Positions 25,914 through 35,126 of a stretch of 64,000 bases of DNA are shown here, piece by piece; the stretch's first letter is position 1, and each line of letters starts with the position of its first letter. A program made the translations under genes and the position numbers. Source of the stretch: Bacteroidota bacterium. Its GTDB lineage: Bacteria > Bacteroidota > Bacteroidia > Chitinophagales > Chitinophagaceae. The stretch covers positions 62,001 through 126,000 of the forward strand of contig VBAR01000003.1 in assembly GCA_005882315.1 (NCBI GenBank), in the 5' to 3' direction. The notes beneath the pieces were generated by a model, which searched no databases, was not told the origin of the DNA, and saw nothing but the letters and a program-made list of their open reading frames with translations.

Positions 25914-26726
25914 ATGTCAGCAAAGAAAAGAATTTTATTTATAGCTAACGAAATGTCGCCCTACCTGGAGCTGACAGAGTTTTCGGAAATAGTGAATAAA
26001 CTAGCCATCAAATCTAATGATTCCGGGTATGAGATCCGTTGCATCATGCCACGGTTTGGTACTATCAATGAACGCAGGCACAGATTACATGAGGTGGTAA
26101 GACTTTCCGGAATCAATGTTTCGGTGGATAATGAAGATATGCCGCTGCAGATCAAAGTGGCTTCTTTGCCGAATGCAAGACTGCAGGTTTATTTTCTCGA
26201 TAATGAAGAACTATTCAGAAGAAAATTTGTTTTTCATGATGAAAATGAAAAATGGTTTGATGACAATGGCCTCCGTACCGTATTTTTCTGCAAAGGCGCA
26301 TTGGAAACAGTAAAAAAATTCGGATGGCCGCCAGATATCATTCATTGCAGTGGCTGGATGACAGGATTGATTCCCTGTTATGTAAAAACGGTTTACAAAA
26401 AAGAACCCGTATTCGGGCACAGTAAGATCCTTTTCACGATCGGGCAAAATACATTCAAAGAAAAACTCGGAAGTGATTTTATTAAGAAGGCATTGATACA
26501 TCCTTCTATTAAAGAAGCTGATCTTGCTCCTTTTAAAGAAGCGAATAATACAGCTATGTTCCGCGGTGGTGCCAGCTATGCTGATGCCATCAGTTTTGGC
26601 AGCGATAAAATAGAAAAGAAACTGGTTGATGAATTCACCAAGGTGAGAGGAAAGAAAACTTTGTTGTATAACCAGGAGTCTGATTTAACAGACTATTTGC
26701 AACTGTATAGCGACCTTGCAAAATAA
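25914..26726 (+). CDS. Starch/glycogen synthase catalytic-domain (GT5 N-terminal) protein
   Basis: A 270-residue protein matching only the N-terminal half of bacterial glycogen synthase: FIANEMSPYLELTEFSEIVNKL near the N-terminus (in true synthases KTGGLADV, here without Lys-Thr-Gly-Gly), CIMPRFGTIN, YFLDNEELF, WFDDNGLRTVFFCKGAL, and PPDIIHCSGWMTGLIP (normally HxHDWHT). The C-terminal nucleotide-binding Rossmann half is absent and several catalytic-loop residues are changed. It may therefore be a non-catalytic or regulatory relative. This short form next to panC and DUF4270 is, from memory, a common Bacteroidota arrangement. Function unproven. Confidence 0.75.
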   Translation: MSAKKRILFIANEMSPYLELTEFSEIVNKLAIKSNDSGYEIRCIMPRFGTINERRHRLHEVVRLSGINVSVDNEDMPLQIKVASLPNARLQVYFLDNEELFRRKFVFHDENEKWFDDNGLRTVFFCKGALETVKKFGWPPDIIHCSGWMTGLIPCYVKTVYKKEPVFGHSKILFTIGQNTFKEKLGSDFIKKALIHPSIKEADLAPFKEANNTAMFRGGASYADAISFGSDKIEKKLVDEFTKVRGKKTLLYNQESDLTDYLQLYSDLAK

Positions 26727-26754
26727 AATTTCTAACCCCCGATAAAACTTATTT

Positions 26755-28242
26755 GTGACTAATAGAATCACTGCTTTTTTTCTTTCATTATTTATTATTT
26801 CTGCCTTACTTGTTTCATCCTGTAAGAATATTCATGATTCTATAGAGCTCGGTGGCGACCTGGTGCCGGCAGTAGATTATGTAAATACATTTGATACGAT
26901 CATTACCGTTGATACATATAATGATTCTTTTACGATCGGTAATGCGAATCATCTTATTAATGATTCTACCCGCATGTCTAAATCAGGCATTCATTATGTT
27001 GGAAAAATTACCAATGATCCTTTGTTCGGCCAGACAGAAGCTCAGCTTTTCTTGGAGCTGAAACCGCCGAGTTATAAATACTTTTTTGAAAATCATAGCG
27101 ACAGTTTGTTTATCGATTCAGTAGTACTGGTGCTTGATTACAAGGAAACATTTGGCGATACAAATGCTGTGCAGACAGTAAATGTTTATGAGTTGGCTAA
27201 TACTCCTTCAAATCTAATGGATGCCGATTCTAACTATTTGGTCAGGGTTCCGGCTTTCTTTAAAACCGGGGGAACATTGCTTGGCAGCAAAATCTTTGCA
27301 CCAAATATTTTAAATGATTCGATAAAAGCTTTTAAGGATACTACACGGAATCAGCTCCGGATAAAACTTGATCCTGCATTCGGAACCCGTTTATTGCAAT
27401 ACGATTCATCTGCGACTGGGGCCTATGCAAATGATTCAGCATTCAAAAGTAAGTTCAAAGGTTTTGCTATTCTTTCCGAAGGAGGTGGTAATGCTATAAT
27501 GGGCTTTGCACTTGCAAGCACTAACACGAAACTTGCTTTGTATTACAGGTATAAAAATGTGCCACGCCAGGATACAACTGTAAAGTATTTTCCATTTAAC
27601 CCGATCACTTGCGGGAACGCAAATTATATTAAACGCAATTATTCTGGTTCCCCGGCAGGGTTTTCTTTTGCTGGTGGCACTACTATCCAGGATGATCTCG
27701 TATTCCTGCAAAACACACCAGGTACATTCGCAAGAGTTAAGATACCCGGACTTGCAGGTGTTCCTAACCGGGTTGTTCACCGGGCTGAGTTGATCATTGA
27801 ACAGGTGTATGATCCTTCGGATGAAATATTCTTTAAACCGGAATACCTGTTATTGGATGTGCTGGATACAGCATTAAAGAACTACCGGTATATGCCTTAT
27901 GATTTTACAATTGACCAAACAAATACTCCCAATTTAATAAGCTTTGGTTGCGTTGGCAGGATTACCGATGATGGACTAGGTCACAGGGTCACAACGTGGA
28001 AGTTTAATATTTCCAGGTATATACAGAATTATTTTACTGGCAATGAGCCCTTGCATGAGATGCGGTTGTTCTCCCCTTATGTTGTTTATGATATTTATAA
28101 ACCCAACCAAAATGTTGTAGGTTATTATTTTGGTATGGGTTTAAATTCTGCTGTTGCCCGTGGCAGAGTAAGAGTAGCAGGTGGTAGCTATAGCGATCCT
28201 AATAAAAGGATGCGTCTGCGAATCGTTTACTCCAAGATCTGA
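26755..28242 (+). CDS. DUF4270 family lipoprotein
   Basis: A 495-residue lipoprotein. The GTG at 26755 is the most likely start (no upstream ATG in frame). The hydrophobic N-terminus ends in a lipobox LVSSC. The following GGDLVPAVDYVNTFDT stretch, the beta-rich body with LFLELKPPSY and the C-terminal KPNQNVVGYYFGMGLNSAVARGR and RLRIVYSKI pieces fit DUF4270, a Bacteroidota family of outer-membrane lipoproteins. It starts 28 bases after the previous gene, so the two form an operon, and ends at the terminator 28266. Biochemical role unknown. Confidence 0.8.
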   Translation: MTNRITAFFLSLFIISALLVSSCKNIHDSIELGGDLVPAVDYVNTFDTIITVDTYNDSFTIGNANHLINDSTRMSKSGIHYVGKITNDPLFGQTEAQLFLELKPPSYKYFFENHSDSLFIDSVVLVLDYKETFGDTNAVQTVNVYELANTPSNLMDADSNYLVRVPAFFKTGGTLLGSKIFAPNILNDSIKAFKDTTRNQLRIKLDPAFGTRLLQYDSSATGAYANDSAFKSKFKGFAILSEGGGNAIMGFALASTNTKLALYYRYKNVPRQDTTVKYFPFNPITCGNANYIKRNYSGSPAGFSFAGGTTIQDDLVFLQNTPGTFARVKIPGLAGVPNRVVHRAELIIEQVYDPSDEIFFKPEYLLLDVLDTALKNYRYMPYDFTIDQTNTPNLISFGCVGRITDDGLGHRVTTWKFNISRYIQNYFTGNEPLHEMRLFSPYVVYDIYKPNQNVVGYYFGMGLNSAVARGRVRVAGGSYSDPNKRMRLRIVYSKI

Positions 28243-28265
28243 TAGTTATTAATTAGAATATGTGT

Positions 28266-28292
28266 AAAAAGTCCCGCTTTACGGGGCTTTTT
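28266..28292 (+). terminator. Terminator of the starch-synthase/DUF4270 operon
   Basis: Stem AAAAAGTCCCG / CGGGGCTTTTT (11 pairs, one G-U) with a 5-base loop and T-rich tail, 24 bases after the DUF4270 stop. Confidence 0.85.
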
Positions 28293-28308
28293 CTATTTAT
28301 AGCATCCT

Positions 28309-28316
28309 TATCTTTG
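28309..28316 (+). promoter_or_regulatory. Putative -7 box of metK
   Basis: TATCTTTG, 28 bases ahead of the metK ATG, just after the upstream terminator. No SAM-binding riboswitch fits in the 52 bases between terminator and start. Confidence 0.5.
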
Positions 28317-28344
28317 CGGCCTGAAAAATAAATCTTAAACAAAC

Positions 28345-29622
28345 ATGCCTTATTTATTCACTTCCGAAAGCGTATCCGAAGGACATCCGGATAAAGTAGC
28401 TGACCAGATCAGCGATGCCTTAATTGATAATTTTCTTGCTTATGACCCGCAAAGTAAAGTGGCTTGCGAAACACTCGTTACAACAGGCCAGGTAGTACTA
28501 GCAGGAGAAGTAAAATCAAAAAGCTATCTCGATGTACAGGATATTGCCCGTGAAGTAATTCGTGGTATCGGTTATACCAAATCTGAATACATGTTTGAGG
28601 CAAATAGTTGCGGTATTTTCTCTGCTATTCATGAACAAAGTGCAGATATCAACCGCGGTGTTGATAGGGGAGTGAAGAATTTAAGTTTTGATGCAAAAGC
28701 AAATGCACAGGGCGCCGGTGACCAGGGTATGATGTTTGGTTATGCAACCAGGGAAACAGATAACTACATGCCGCTGGCATTAGATCTTGCGCATAAAATT
28801 TTACAGGAGCTTTCCAGAACACGCCGTGCAGGAAAAGAACTTACTTATCTCCGTCCTGATGCAAAAAGCCAGGTAACGATCGAGTACGATGATAACAACG
28901 TTCCTATCCGTATCGATACAATTGTTGTTTCTACACAGCATGATGACTTTGACAGTGATAAGAAAATGCTGGCTAAGATCCGTGAGGATATCATCAATGT
29001 CGTTATTCCAAGAGTGATGAAACAGTGCAAATCTACAATTCAGAAATTATTCAATGATAAGATCACTTATCATATTAATCCTACAGGAAAATTTGTGATC
29101 GGCGGACCACATGGTGATACAGGTCTTACAGGTCGTAAGATCATTGTTGACACTTATGGTGGTAAAGGTGCACATGGTGGTGGCGCATTCAGCGGAAAAG
29201 ATCCAAGCAAGGTTGACCGTAGTGCAGCTTATGCAACACGTCATATCGCAAAAAATCTTGTAGCTGCCGGTGTATGTGATGAAGTACTGGTACAGGTTTC
29301 TTATGCTATCGGTGTTGCAAAACCTTGCGGATTATTCATTGATACAAACGGAACAGCCAGAGTGAAAATGAGTGATGGCGACATCGCAAAAAAAGTTGAG
29401 AAGATATTTGATATGCGTCCGTATGCAATTGAGCAGCGTTTAAAATTGCGTAACCCTATCTATTCTGAAACTGCAGCTTATGGTCATATGGGCCGTGAAC
29501 CAAAAACAGTTACAAAAATCTTCAACAAAGGCAAAGACAATGAAAAGAAAGTACAGGTGGAATTATTTACCTGGGAAAAACTGGACATGGTTGCTGATGT
29601 GAAGAAAGCATTTGGACTTTAA
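28345..29622 (+). CDS. metK: S-adenosylmethionine synthetase
   Basis: A 425-residue enzyme making SAM from methionine and ATP in the cytoplasm. Motifs are complete: [18 protein letters not shown] near the N-terminus, [12 protein letters not shown] (methionine/ATP loop), [21 protein letters not shown] and [19 protein letters not shown]. It is about 40 residues longer than the E. coli enzyme, as is common in Bacteroidota. It forms a single-gene unit with a promoter box at 28309 and a strong terminator at 29655. SAM made here feeds methyltransferases found in the window (RlmB, PrmA) and the radical SAM enzyme MqnE. Confidence 0.97.
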   Translation: MPYLFTSESVSEGHPDKVADQISDALIDNFLAYDPQSKVACETLVTTGQVVLAGEVKSKSYLDVQDIAREVIRGIGYTKSEYMFEANSCGIFSAIHEQSADINRGVDRGVKNLSFDAKANAQGAGDQGMMFGYATRETDNYMPLALDLAHKILQELSRTRRAGKELTYLRPDAKSQVTIEYDDNNVPIRIDTIVVSTQHDDFDSDKKMLAKIREDIINVVIPRVMKQCKSTIQKLFNDKITYHINPTGKFVIGGPHGDTGLTGRKIIVDTYGGKGAHGGGAFSGKDPSKVDRSAAYATRHIAKNLVAAGVCDEVLVQVSYAIGVAKPCGLFIDTNGTARVKMSDGDIAKKVEKIFDMRPYAIEQRLKLRNPIYSETAAYGHMGREPKTVTKIFNKGKDNEKKVQVELFTWEKLDMVADVKKAFGL

Positions 29623-29623
29623 A

Positions 29624-29650
29624 CGCCCCTATCCCCTAAAGGGGTATACG
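29624..29650 (+). repeat. CCCCTAAAGGGG-type palindromic repeat, copy 1
   Basis: cgcccctatCCCCTAAAGGGGtatacg just after the metK stop. Related copies are at 52502-52526 and, inverted, 52585-52613. Confidence 0.7.
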
Positions 29651-29654
29651 GAAG

Positions 29655-29688
29655 ACCCTGAAAGAGGAAAACTCTTTCAGGGTTTTTT
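29655..29688 (+). terminator. Terminator of metK
   Basis: Perfect 12-base stem ACCCTGAAAGAG gaaaa CTCTTTCAGGGT followed by a T run. Confidence 0.92.
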
Positions 29689-29730
29689 ATTCTCTTTTTC
29701 TCTTTTAAACTCTTAGCATACATTTGAAAC

Positions 29731-30498
29731 GTGAAAAATTTCAGACAACAACACCGGCCGAAAAAGAATTCAATGGTTATTGGAAAGCAGGCTGTACTGG
29801 ATGCTTTTCAAGCAGGAACACAGTTAGACAGGATTTATATTACCAAGGATGTAAGAGGAATGGTGGCTGAAGAAATTCTTTCGCTTGCATTGCAGCATAA
29901 TGTTCCTGTAAATAAAGTGCCAGTTGAAAAGCTGAATGGTTTTAACGTAACTGATCATGAGGGCTGCCTGGCTATAATTGCAAAAGTGCAGTATCACGAT
30001 CTGCAGGATGTTATCTCGCATGTGGTAGAAAATGGAAAAGTTCCTTTGCTTTTGATACTTGATGGCATAACTGATATAAGAAATATCGGCGGCATAGCCC
30101 GTACGGCTTATTGCTGCGGAGTAGATGCAATCATCATTCCTGATAAAGGAGTAGGGGCATTGAATGAGGATGCAATATCTACTTCTGCCGGGGCTCTCGA
30201 GAAAATGGCGATCTGTCGGGTAAATAGTTTAATGAAGACTGTAGATGACTTGCACATGAACGGCATAAAAGTGTATGCAAGTGAAATGACAGCATCAAAG
30301 ACAATTGCTGAAACCGATCTTAAAGAACCTTGTGCAATAATTATGGGTAGTGAGGATAAAGGAATTTATCCGGCACTGATGAAGATATGTGATGAGAGCA
30401 TAAAGATCCCGATGGCGGGTGATTTTGAGTCATTGAATGTTTCGGTTGCTACAGGGATCATATTGTATGAAGCGATGAAGCAAAGGATGAAACTATGA
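29731..30498 (+). CDS. rlmB: 23S rRNA (guanosine-2'-O-)-methyltransferase RlmB / TrmH-type SPOUT enzyme
   Basis: A 255-residue SPOUT methyltransferase. The N-terminal substrate-binding domain (VIGKQAVLDAF, RIYITKD) is followed by the knotted catalytic domain with LDGITDIRNIGGIARTAYC, IIMGSEDKGIYP and IPMAGDFESLNVSVATGI, the three TrmH-family motifs that bind SAM. It should methylate the 2'-hydroxyl of G2251 of 23S rRNA. The start is GTG at 29731; a downstream ATG at codon 15 would cut into the N-terminal arm but cannot be excluded. It overlaps the HMG-CoA lyase-like gene by ATGA. Confidence 0.88.
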   Translation: MKNFRQQHRPKKNSMVIGKQAVLDAFQAGTQLDRIYITKDVRGMVAEEILSLALQHNVPVNKVPVEKLNGFNVTDHEGCLAIIAKVQYHDLQDVISHVVENGKVPLLLILDGITDIRNIGGIARTAYCCGVDAIIIPDKGVGALNEDAISTSAGALEKMAICRVNSLMKTVDDLHMNGIKVYASEMTASKTIAETDLKEPCAIIMGSEDKGIYPALMKICDESIKIPMAGDFESLNVSVATGIILYEAMKQRMKL

Positions 30499-31352
30499 AT
30501 TCAAATCTAAAACTTATTGAATGTCCCCGTGATGCTATGCAGGGTTGGAAACATTTTATTCCAACTGAAAAAAAGATTCAGTACATCAATTCATTACTGA
30601 AAGTTGGATTTGATACAATTGATTTCGGAAGTTTTGTTTCCCCCAAAGCTATTCCGCAGATGGCAGATACCAGTGAGGTTGTGAGGAGTCTGGAGTTAGG
30701 AGTTGGGAGTACAAAGCTGCTTGCGATTGTTGCAAATTATCGTGGAGCAGAAGAAGCAAGTGTGTTTGATCAAATTAATTATCTCGGGTTTCCGTTTTCC
30801 GTTTCAGAAACATTTCAGCAGCGAAATACCAATTCATCTATTGCTCAATCTTTAGAAAGGGTAGAGGAAATACAAAACCTTTGTATCAAGACAGGTAAAA
30901 GATTGGTAGTTTATATTTCAATGGGTTTTGGAAATCCCTATGGTGATTTATATGATGAGGAAATTGTTTTTAACTGGATTGAAAAATTAATTGAGCTTGA
31001 AATCGGGGTTATTTCATTGGCCGATACAGTTGGCCTAGCCACCCCTGAACAGGTTTATGATATGACAAGTTATCTTGTTGAAGCGTTGCCCGGAACAGAA
31101 ATAGGTGTTCACCTGCATTCAACTCCGGCAAACTGGAAAGAAAAACTGGAAGCAGCAGTTAAAGCCGGGTGCAAACGTTTTGATGGAGCTTTAAAAGGAA
31201 TCGGTGGTTGTCCGATGGCAAATGATGAACTGGTAGGCAATATGAACAGCGAGTTAATGATTGAATATTTTAAAGAAAAGAAGCTGATTGAAGGATTAAA
31301 TGAAGATGCGCTGAGAGAAAGCCTGCGCATCGCAGAAGAAATTTTTATTTGA
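30495..31352 (+). CDS. Hydroxymethylglutaryl-CoA lyase-like protein
   Basis: A 285-residue DRE-TIM metallolyase. The start is ECPRDAMQGWKHFIPT, where the family usually has the VGPRDGLQ motif. FGSFVSPKAIPQMADT, VYISMGFGNPYG, LADTVGLATPEQV, GVHLHSTPANW (metal His pair) and KGIGGCPMANDELVGN with the flexible-loop Cys follow. True HMG-CoA lyases end leucine or acyl-CoA breakdown with acetoacetate and acetyl-CoA. The changed first motif (CPRDAMQG) is a common Bacteroidota variant. It overlaps rlmB by four bases and is followed five bases later by the GSCFA gene. Confidence 0.85.
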   Translation: MNSNLKLIECPRDAMQGWKHFIPTEKKIQYINSLLKVGFDTIDFGSFVSPKAIPQMADTSEVVRSLELGVGSTKLLAIVANYRGAEEASVFDQINYLGFPFSVSETFQQRNTNSSIAQSLERVEEIQNLCIKTGKRLVVYISMGFGNPYGDLYDEEIVFNWIEKLIELEIGVISLADTVGLATPEQVYDMTSYLVEALPGTEIGVHLHSTPANWKEKLEAAVKAGCKRFDGALKGIGGCPMANDELVGNMNSELMIEYFKEKKLIEGLNEDALRESLRIAEEIFI

Positions 31353-31357
31353 TTGTT

Positions 31358-32359
31358 ATGGATTACATGCTAAAGATCGATATTAAAAAGCCTGCTGAGC
31401 AAATCAGCTATAAAGATAAAATCCTGCTGATGGGTTCATGTTTTACGGAACATATCGGGAGTGCTTTAGGTGATTTAAAATTTCCGGTACTTCAAAACCC
31501 TAATGGAATTTTATTTGATCCGAACAGTGTTTGTAAAAGTCTTCAGTCTTATATCAGTAACACCAAATACAAAGAAGACGATCTCTTTCAACTGAATGAA
31601 GTTTGGAATAGCTGGACCCATCATTCTCGTTTTTCGCATATTGACAAGGAAGGATGCCTGAAGGGAATTAATGAATCACAACAGACCGCACATGAGTTTT
31701 TAAAACAAGCAGATTGGTTGATAATTACTCTTGGATCTTCTTTTTCTTATCGATTGACCGAAGCTGCTGACCGAAGCAGTTTGCAAACAGGCAATGGCGT
31801 TGCTAATTGTCACAGGGCACCTGGCCAATGGTTCAATAAACACCTGCAAGGAATAGATGAAACAGTTTCGATGCTGGATAATGTATATCACCAGTTAAAA
31901 TTATTCAATCCAAAACTAAAAATCATTTTTACTATCAGCCCGGTACGACATGTTCGTGATGGAGTGATGGAGAATAACCGAAGCAAGGCAAGATTGATCG
32001 AAGCAGTCCATCATATGGTAAATAAATTTGAAGGACTTTATTATTTCCCCGCTTATGAACTTGTGATTGACGTACTACGGGACTATCGATTTTATGATGT
32101 GGATATGGTACATCCCAATTATCCCGCTACAGAATTTGTTATGGAAAAGTTCAAAGAGAATTTTATTGACAGCGGTTCTCAATCATTGATGGAAGAAATA
32201 AGACAGATTGTGATTTCAAGAAAACACAAGCCATTTCAGCCGGGAACAAATGCACATAAAACATTTTTGAAAGCACATCTTGAAAAGGCAAAAGAGCTAC
32301 AGTCGAAATTTCCTTTTCTTGATTTTGCAGATGAGATCAATTATTTCGGTACAGCCTGA
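31358..32359 (+). CDS. GSCFA domain protein
   Basis: The ATG at 31358, 5 bases after the upstream stop codon, is preferred over a TTG at 31349. The protein is about 333 residues and belongs to the GSCFA family named after its LMGSCFTEHIG motif, seen at the N-terminus. Other conserved pieces: NPNGILFDPNSV, LGSSFSYRLT, CHRAPGQWFNK, TISPVRHVRDG, NRSKARLIEAV and DMVHPNYPATEFV. The GSCF / D-x-x-HPN arrangement suggests an SGNH-like esterase fold, but no substrate is established. Its last 19 bases overlap the end of galM on the other strand. Confidence 0.85.
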   Translation: MDYMLKIDIKKPAEQISYKDKILLMGSCFTEHIGSALGDLKFPVLQNPNGILFDPNSVCKSLQSYISNTKYKEDDLFQLNEVWNSWTHHSRFSHIDKEGCLKGINESQQTAHEFLKQADWLIITLGSSFSYRLTEAADRSSLQTGNGVANCHRAPGQWFNKHLQGIDETVSMLDNVYHQLKLFNPKLKIIFTISPVRHVRDGVMENNRSKARLIEAVHHMVNKFEGLYYFPAYELVIDVLRDYRFYDVDMVHPNYPATEFVMEKFKENFIDSGSQSLMEEIRQIVISRKHKPFQPGTNAHKTFLKAHLEKAKELQSKFPFLDFADEINYFGTA

Positions 32360-33384
32360 ATGATCTTATACACATTCCTTTGGTAATATTTTTTTCCTGG
32401 TCTTAAAACAGTATTTGGAAAATCCGGGATATTTATTGCATTAGGATGTTTATGAGCCTCCAGACAAAAACCTGAAAAAGGTTTGTATTCAATTCCTTTC
32501 TTTCCTTTTAAGCTGTTTAGTCCGGCTCCCGTATAAAATTGTACAGCCGGTTCTGTGGAGAAAATCTGCAATGTCAATCCAGATTGTAACGATCTTGCTT
32601 CTGCAACTAAACTTAAGTCTTCAGTTTTATTATCAATTATAAAGCATTGGTCATATCCATTCGCCTTATTCCAGTCTTTATTAATGGCTTTAAAACTCCT
32701 GAAATCATAAATTGTGTTTTCAACTGGAATCAAATCGCCGTTGCATACTAATCCTTCGTCTTGCGCAAGAATATTTGAGCTATTGATCTTTACCTCATGT
32801 TCTTCAATTGTTCCTGTTCCGTTATTTAAATTAAAATAACTGTGATGAGTAAGGTTAACAGGAGTAGGTTTATCAGTTGTTGCATAAAACTCATAAACCA
32901 GTTCGTCATTATCATTCAACTCAAAACGAATTACTGTTTCAAGATCACCGGGAAAACCTTCTTCGCCATCTTTGCACAGATAGCTTAGTTCAATTGAATT
33001 ATCGGTTGAAGATTTTAGCTTCCATACTTTTTTATCAAAACCTTCATGTCCGCCGTGTAATTGGTCGTTGCCCATATTCTGACTTAACTGGTACTCTTTT
33101 CCATCTAAACTAAATTTTCCGTTCTTAATCCGGTTCGCATATCGTCCACAGGCAGCGCCGAGATAAGCATAATGAGTAAGATAATTTTCAGAGAGATAAT
33201 CTTTCACATCTTCAAATCCCAAAACAATATCATTGAAATAGCCATCCGGCATTTTTATTTTGAAAGATGTTATGATCGCTCCGTAGTTGGTAATAGAGAC
33301 AGATGTTCCTTTTGCATTACTTATTGTAAACAAGTAAACATCTTCATCCTTGTGTTTAAAACAAAATAGTTGGTGAATGGCCAT
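32341..33384 (-). CDS. galM: Aldose 1-epimerase (galactose mutarotase)
   Basis: A 347-residue beta-sandwich enzyme that interconverts alpha and beta anomers of hexoses. Motifs: NYGAIITSFKI, DGYFNDIVLGF, AYLGAACGRYANRI (substrate Arg), DQLHGGHEGFDKKVW (catalytic-region His), NLTHHSYFNL (second catalytic His), GYDQCFII, and FSGFCLEAHKHPNAIN with the general-base Glu. All catalytic positions look intact. It lacks a signal peptide, so it is cytoplasmic. The neighbouring gene is a NahK-like sugar kinase on the same strand 39 bases upstream, which suggests a small hexose-salvage unit. Confidence 0.92.
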   Translation of the reverse strand: MAIHQLFCFKHKDEDVYLFTISNAKGTSVSITNYGAIITSFKIKMPDGYFNDIVLGFEDVKDYLSENYLTHYAYLGAACGRYANRIKNGKFSLDGKEYQLSQNMGNDQLHGGHEGFDKKVWKLKSSTDNSIELSYLCKDGEEGFPGDLETVIRFELNDNDELVYEFYATTDKPTPVNLTHHSYFNLNNGTGTIEEHEVKINSSNILAQDEGLVCNGDLIPVENTIYDFRSFKAINKDWNKANGYDQCFIIDNKTEDLSLVAEARSLQSGLTLQIFSTEPAVQFYTGAGLNSLKGKKGIEYKPFSGFCLEAHKHPNAINIPDFPNTVLRPGKKYYQRNVYKIIQAVPK

Positions 33385-33423
33385 ATACAGATCGATAAAG
33401 ATACAATGATAAAGGAATTTTGT

Positions 33424-34470
33424 TTATCGGATTACTTGTTCCAGGACTTTTAATAATGTCAATTGATTCTTTGCCCTGTCAAAATTCTGTTCGGGGTAAG
33501 CTATTTTGTAATAAATATCCCCATTCAGGTAATCAGTCATAAAACGCAAAGCCTGCATATAGATAATGATGATCCCTGCGTAATGAATATTCTTTTTCTC
33601 TGATGCTGTAAGGTATTTATCCATTACCGATAAATATCCGTCAACAATTGCATCATAGAATTCTTTTCTGATAGTTATGTTTTCAAAGTCTGTACTGGTT
33701 TCATCGTGGGAGCAAGCCATACTTCGTATCATATCACCCAGGTCAGAAAAGAAATAACCGGGCATCGTGGTATCAAAATCTATGGGGCAGATCACATTGC
33801 CTGTTGTTTTGCTGAAAAGTATATTGGCGATCTTTGCATCATGATGCATTACCCGTTTAGGAAATTCTGCTGATTCAGTTATTACTTCATAAAAATTTAC
33901 ATAGCGGATCCTAGATTTTAATTCTTCAATCAACGGAGCAGCTTTTTGAATCCGCTCATATTGTTCGCCTTTCAGGGAGTCTTCAAATTGTTTGTAACGA
34001 AAACTGAGATTATGAAAATCCGGAATTGTTTCCTTTAGCAAGTCGACATCGAAGTTCTGAAAAGCACCTGTGAATAATGCAAAAGTTTTAGCCGTTTCTC
34101 TTGCCTGTTCCGGCGTTTCTGCATTCGAAAGCATTTTACCATCATCAATAAATTCCAAAACCCGCCAGTAGTTGCGATTGTTGTCCCAATACAAGTCGGC
34201 TTCACCAAGGAAATATTTTGGTTCAGGCATATAAACGTCAACAGATCCTGATTCAAGATGCTTCCATAGCAACTGATAATTCAACTGAACATCTTCCGGT
34301 TTTTTGAAAACATGATGATTGATTCGTTGCAGTAAAAAGGAATAGGGGAGAGTAGTGCAGGTAATTTTAAATGATGAGTTGATCAAACCACCATCAAGGA
34401 CCTCTACAGTAAATTCATGAAGAGGATTCGCATACGCATCAAGAGCTTCTTTATAAATTGTTTCAGCCAT
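33424..34470 (-). CDS. APH-fold sugar kinase, resembling N-acetylhexosamine 1-kinase
   Basis: A 348-residue aminoglycoside-phosphotransferase-fold kinase. Features shared with NahK-type enzymes: DGGLINSSFKI, FLLQRINHHVFKKPEDVQLN, the catalytic loop RVMHHDAKIANILF (Brenner motif H-x-D-x(4)-N), and CPIDFDTTMPGYFFSDLGDMIRSM (metal-binding DFD). NahK makes N-acetylhexosamine 1-phosphate from ATP. The match is by eye, so another small-molecule kinase (choline- or homoserine-kinase-like) remains possible. It sits between galM and miaE on the minus strand; the galM link favours a sugar substrate. No signal peptide is present. Confidence 0.7.
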   Translation of the reverse strand: MAETIYKEALDAYANPLHEFTVEVLDGGLINSSFKITCTTLPYSFLLQRINHHVFKKPEDVQLNYQLLWKHLESGSVDVYMPEPKYFLGEADLYWDNNRNYWRVLEFIDDGKMLSNAETPEQARETAKTFALFTGAFQNFDVDLLKETIPDFHNLSFRYKQFEDSLKGEQYERIQKAAPLIEELKSRIRYVNFYEVITESAEFPKRVMHHDAKIANILFSKTTGNVICPIDFDTTMPGYFFSDLGDMIRSMACSHDETSTDFENITIRKEFYDAIVDGYLSVMDKYLTASEKKNIHYAGIIIIYMQALRFMTDYLNGDIYYKIAYPEQNFDRAKNQLTLLKVLEQVIR

Positions 34471-34480
34471 TCAGTATAGT

Positions 34481-35089
34481 TTAATGCACTCTTTCTCCAC
34501 GAACAGGCATCTTCTTTATCAGATCTGCTTCAAACTCGAGCCATTCTTTCCAGCGTTTACGAACCTTATCTTTTTTAATGTAGAGTTCTGCAAGATTGAT
34601 GAATAAAGTGTAATGTCCCGCTTCACTTTCCATGAACTTACGATAGAATTTTCTTAAGTATGCATCGTCCAGTCCTTCGCTTAATCTTTTAAATCGTTCG
34701 CAACTTCGGGCTTCGATCAAAGCCATTGTAAGTAACTTGTCCAGAAAGCTATCTTCAGCACTTCCACCTTTTACCTGGAAGGCAATCAATGCATTTACAT
34801 ATTCATCTTTTCGTTGCTTGCCCAGTTTCAGATTTCTTTTTTCCAATTCAGCCAGCACAGCTCTGAAATGTCCCCATTCTTCGGTTACGATTGGCGCTAA
34901 TTCTTTTACCAATTCTTCACGGTCGCTGAATCTTTGAATAAGAGATATGCAGGTAGTCGCAGCTTTCTGCTCGCAGTATGCATGGTCAGTAAGAATTTCT
35001 TCGAGACTTATTTCAGCAAGATTGACCCAGCGTGGATCAGTTGGTAGTTGAAGACCCAGAATATTTTTTGTGTCCTGTGATAATTGCAT
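34481..35089 (-). CDS. miaE: tRNA 2-(methylthio)-N6-isopentenyladenosine hydroxylase MiaE
   Basis: A 202-residue non-haem di-iron monooxygenase that hydroxylates the isopentenyl group of ms2i6A37 in tRNA. The helical bundle carries the iron-ligand pattern: Glu in LEEILTDHAYCEQKAA, E-x-x-H in VTEEWGHFRAVL, Glu in LIEARSCERFKRL and E-x-x-H in FMESEAGHYTLF. Length and order fit the tRNA-hydroxylase (MiaE) family. It is divergent from panD with only 37 bases between start codons, and 10 bases separate it from the kinase gene, so the two are probably one transcript. Confidence 0.9.
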   Translation of the reverse strand: MQLSQDTKNILGLQLPTDPRWVNLAEISLEEILTDHAYCEQKAATTCISLIQRFSDREELVKELAPIVTEEWGHFRAVLAELEKRNLKLGKQRKDEYVNALIAFQVKGGSAEDSFLDKLLTMALIEARSCERFKRLSEGLDDAYLRKFYRKFMESEAGHYTLFINLAELYIKKDKVRKRWKEWLEFEADLIKKMPVRGERVH

Positions 35090-35114
35090 GAGACAAAAAT
35101 AGGAGTAAGTGATT

Positions 35115-35122
35115 TAAATTTG
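35115..35122 (+). promoter_or_regulatory. Putative -7 box of panD
   Basis: TAAATTTG ends only four bases before the panD ATG. If used, transcription would begin at or next to the start codon. No TTG at -33 with proper spacing is seen. Confidence 0.3.
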
Positions 35123-35126
35123 CCGG

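Noticed and set aside
28293-28344. SAM riboswitch ahead of metK
   Set aside because: Only 52 bases separate the upstream terminator from the start codon, and no SAM-aptamer core is seen.
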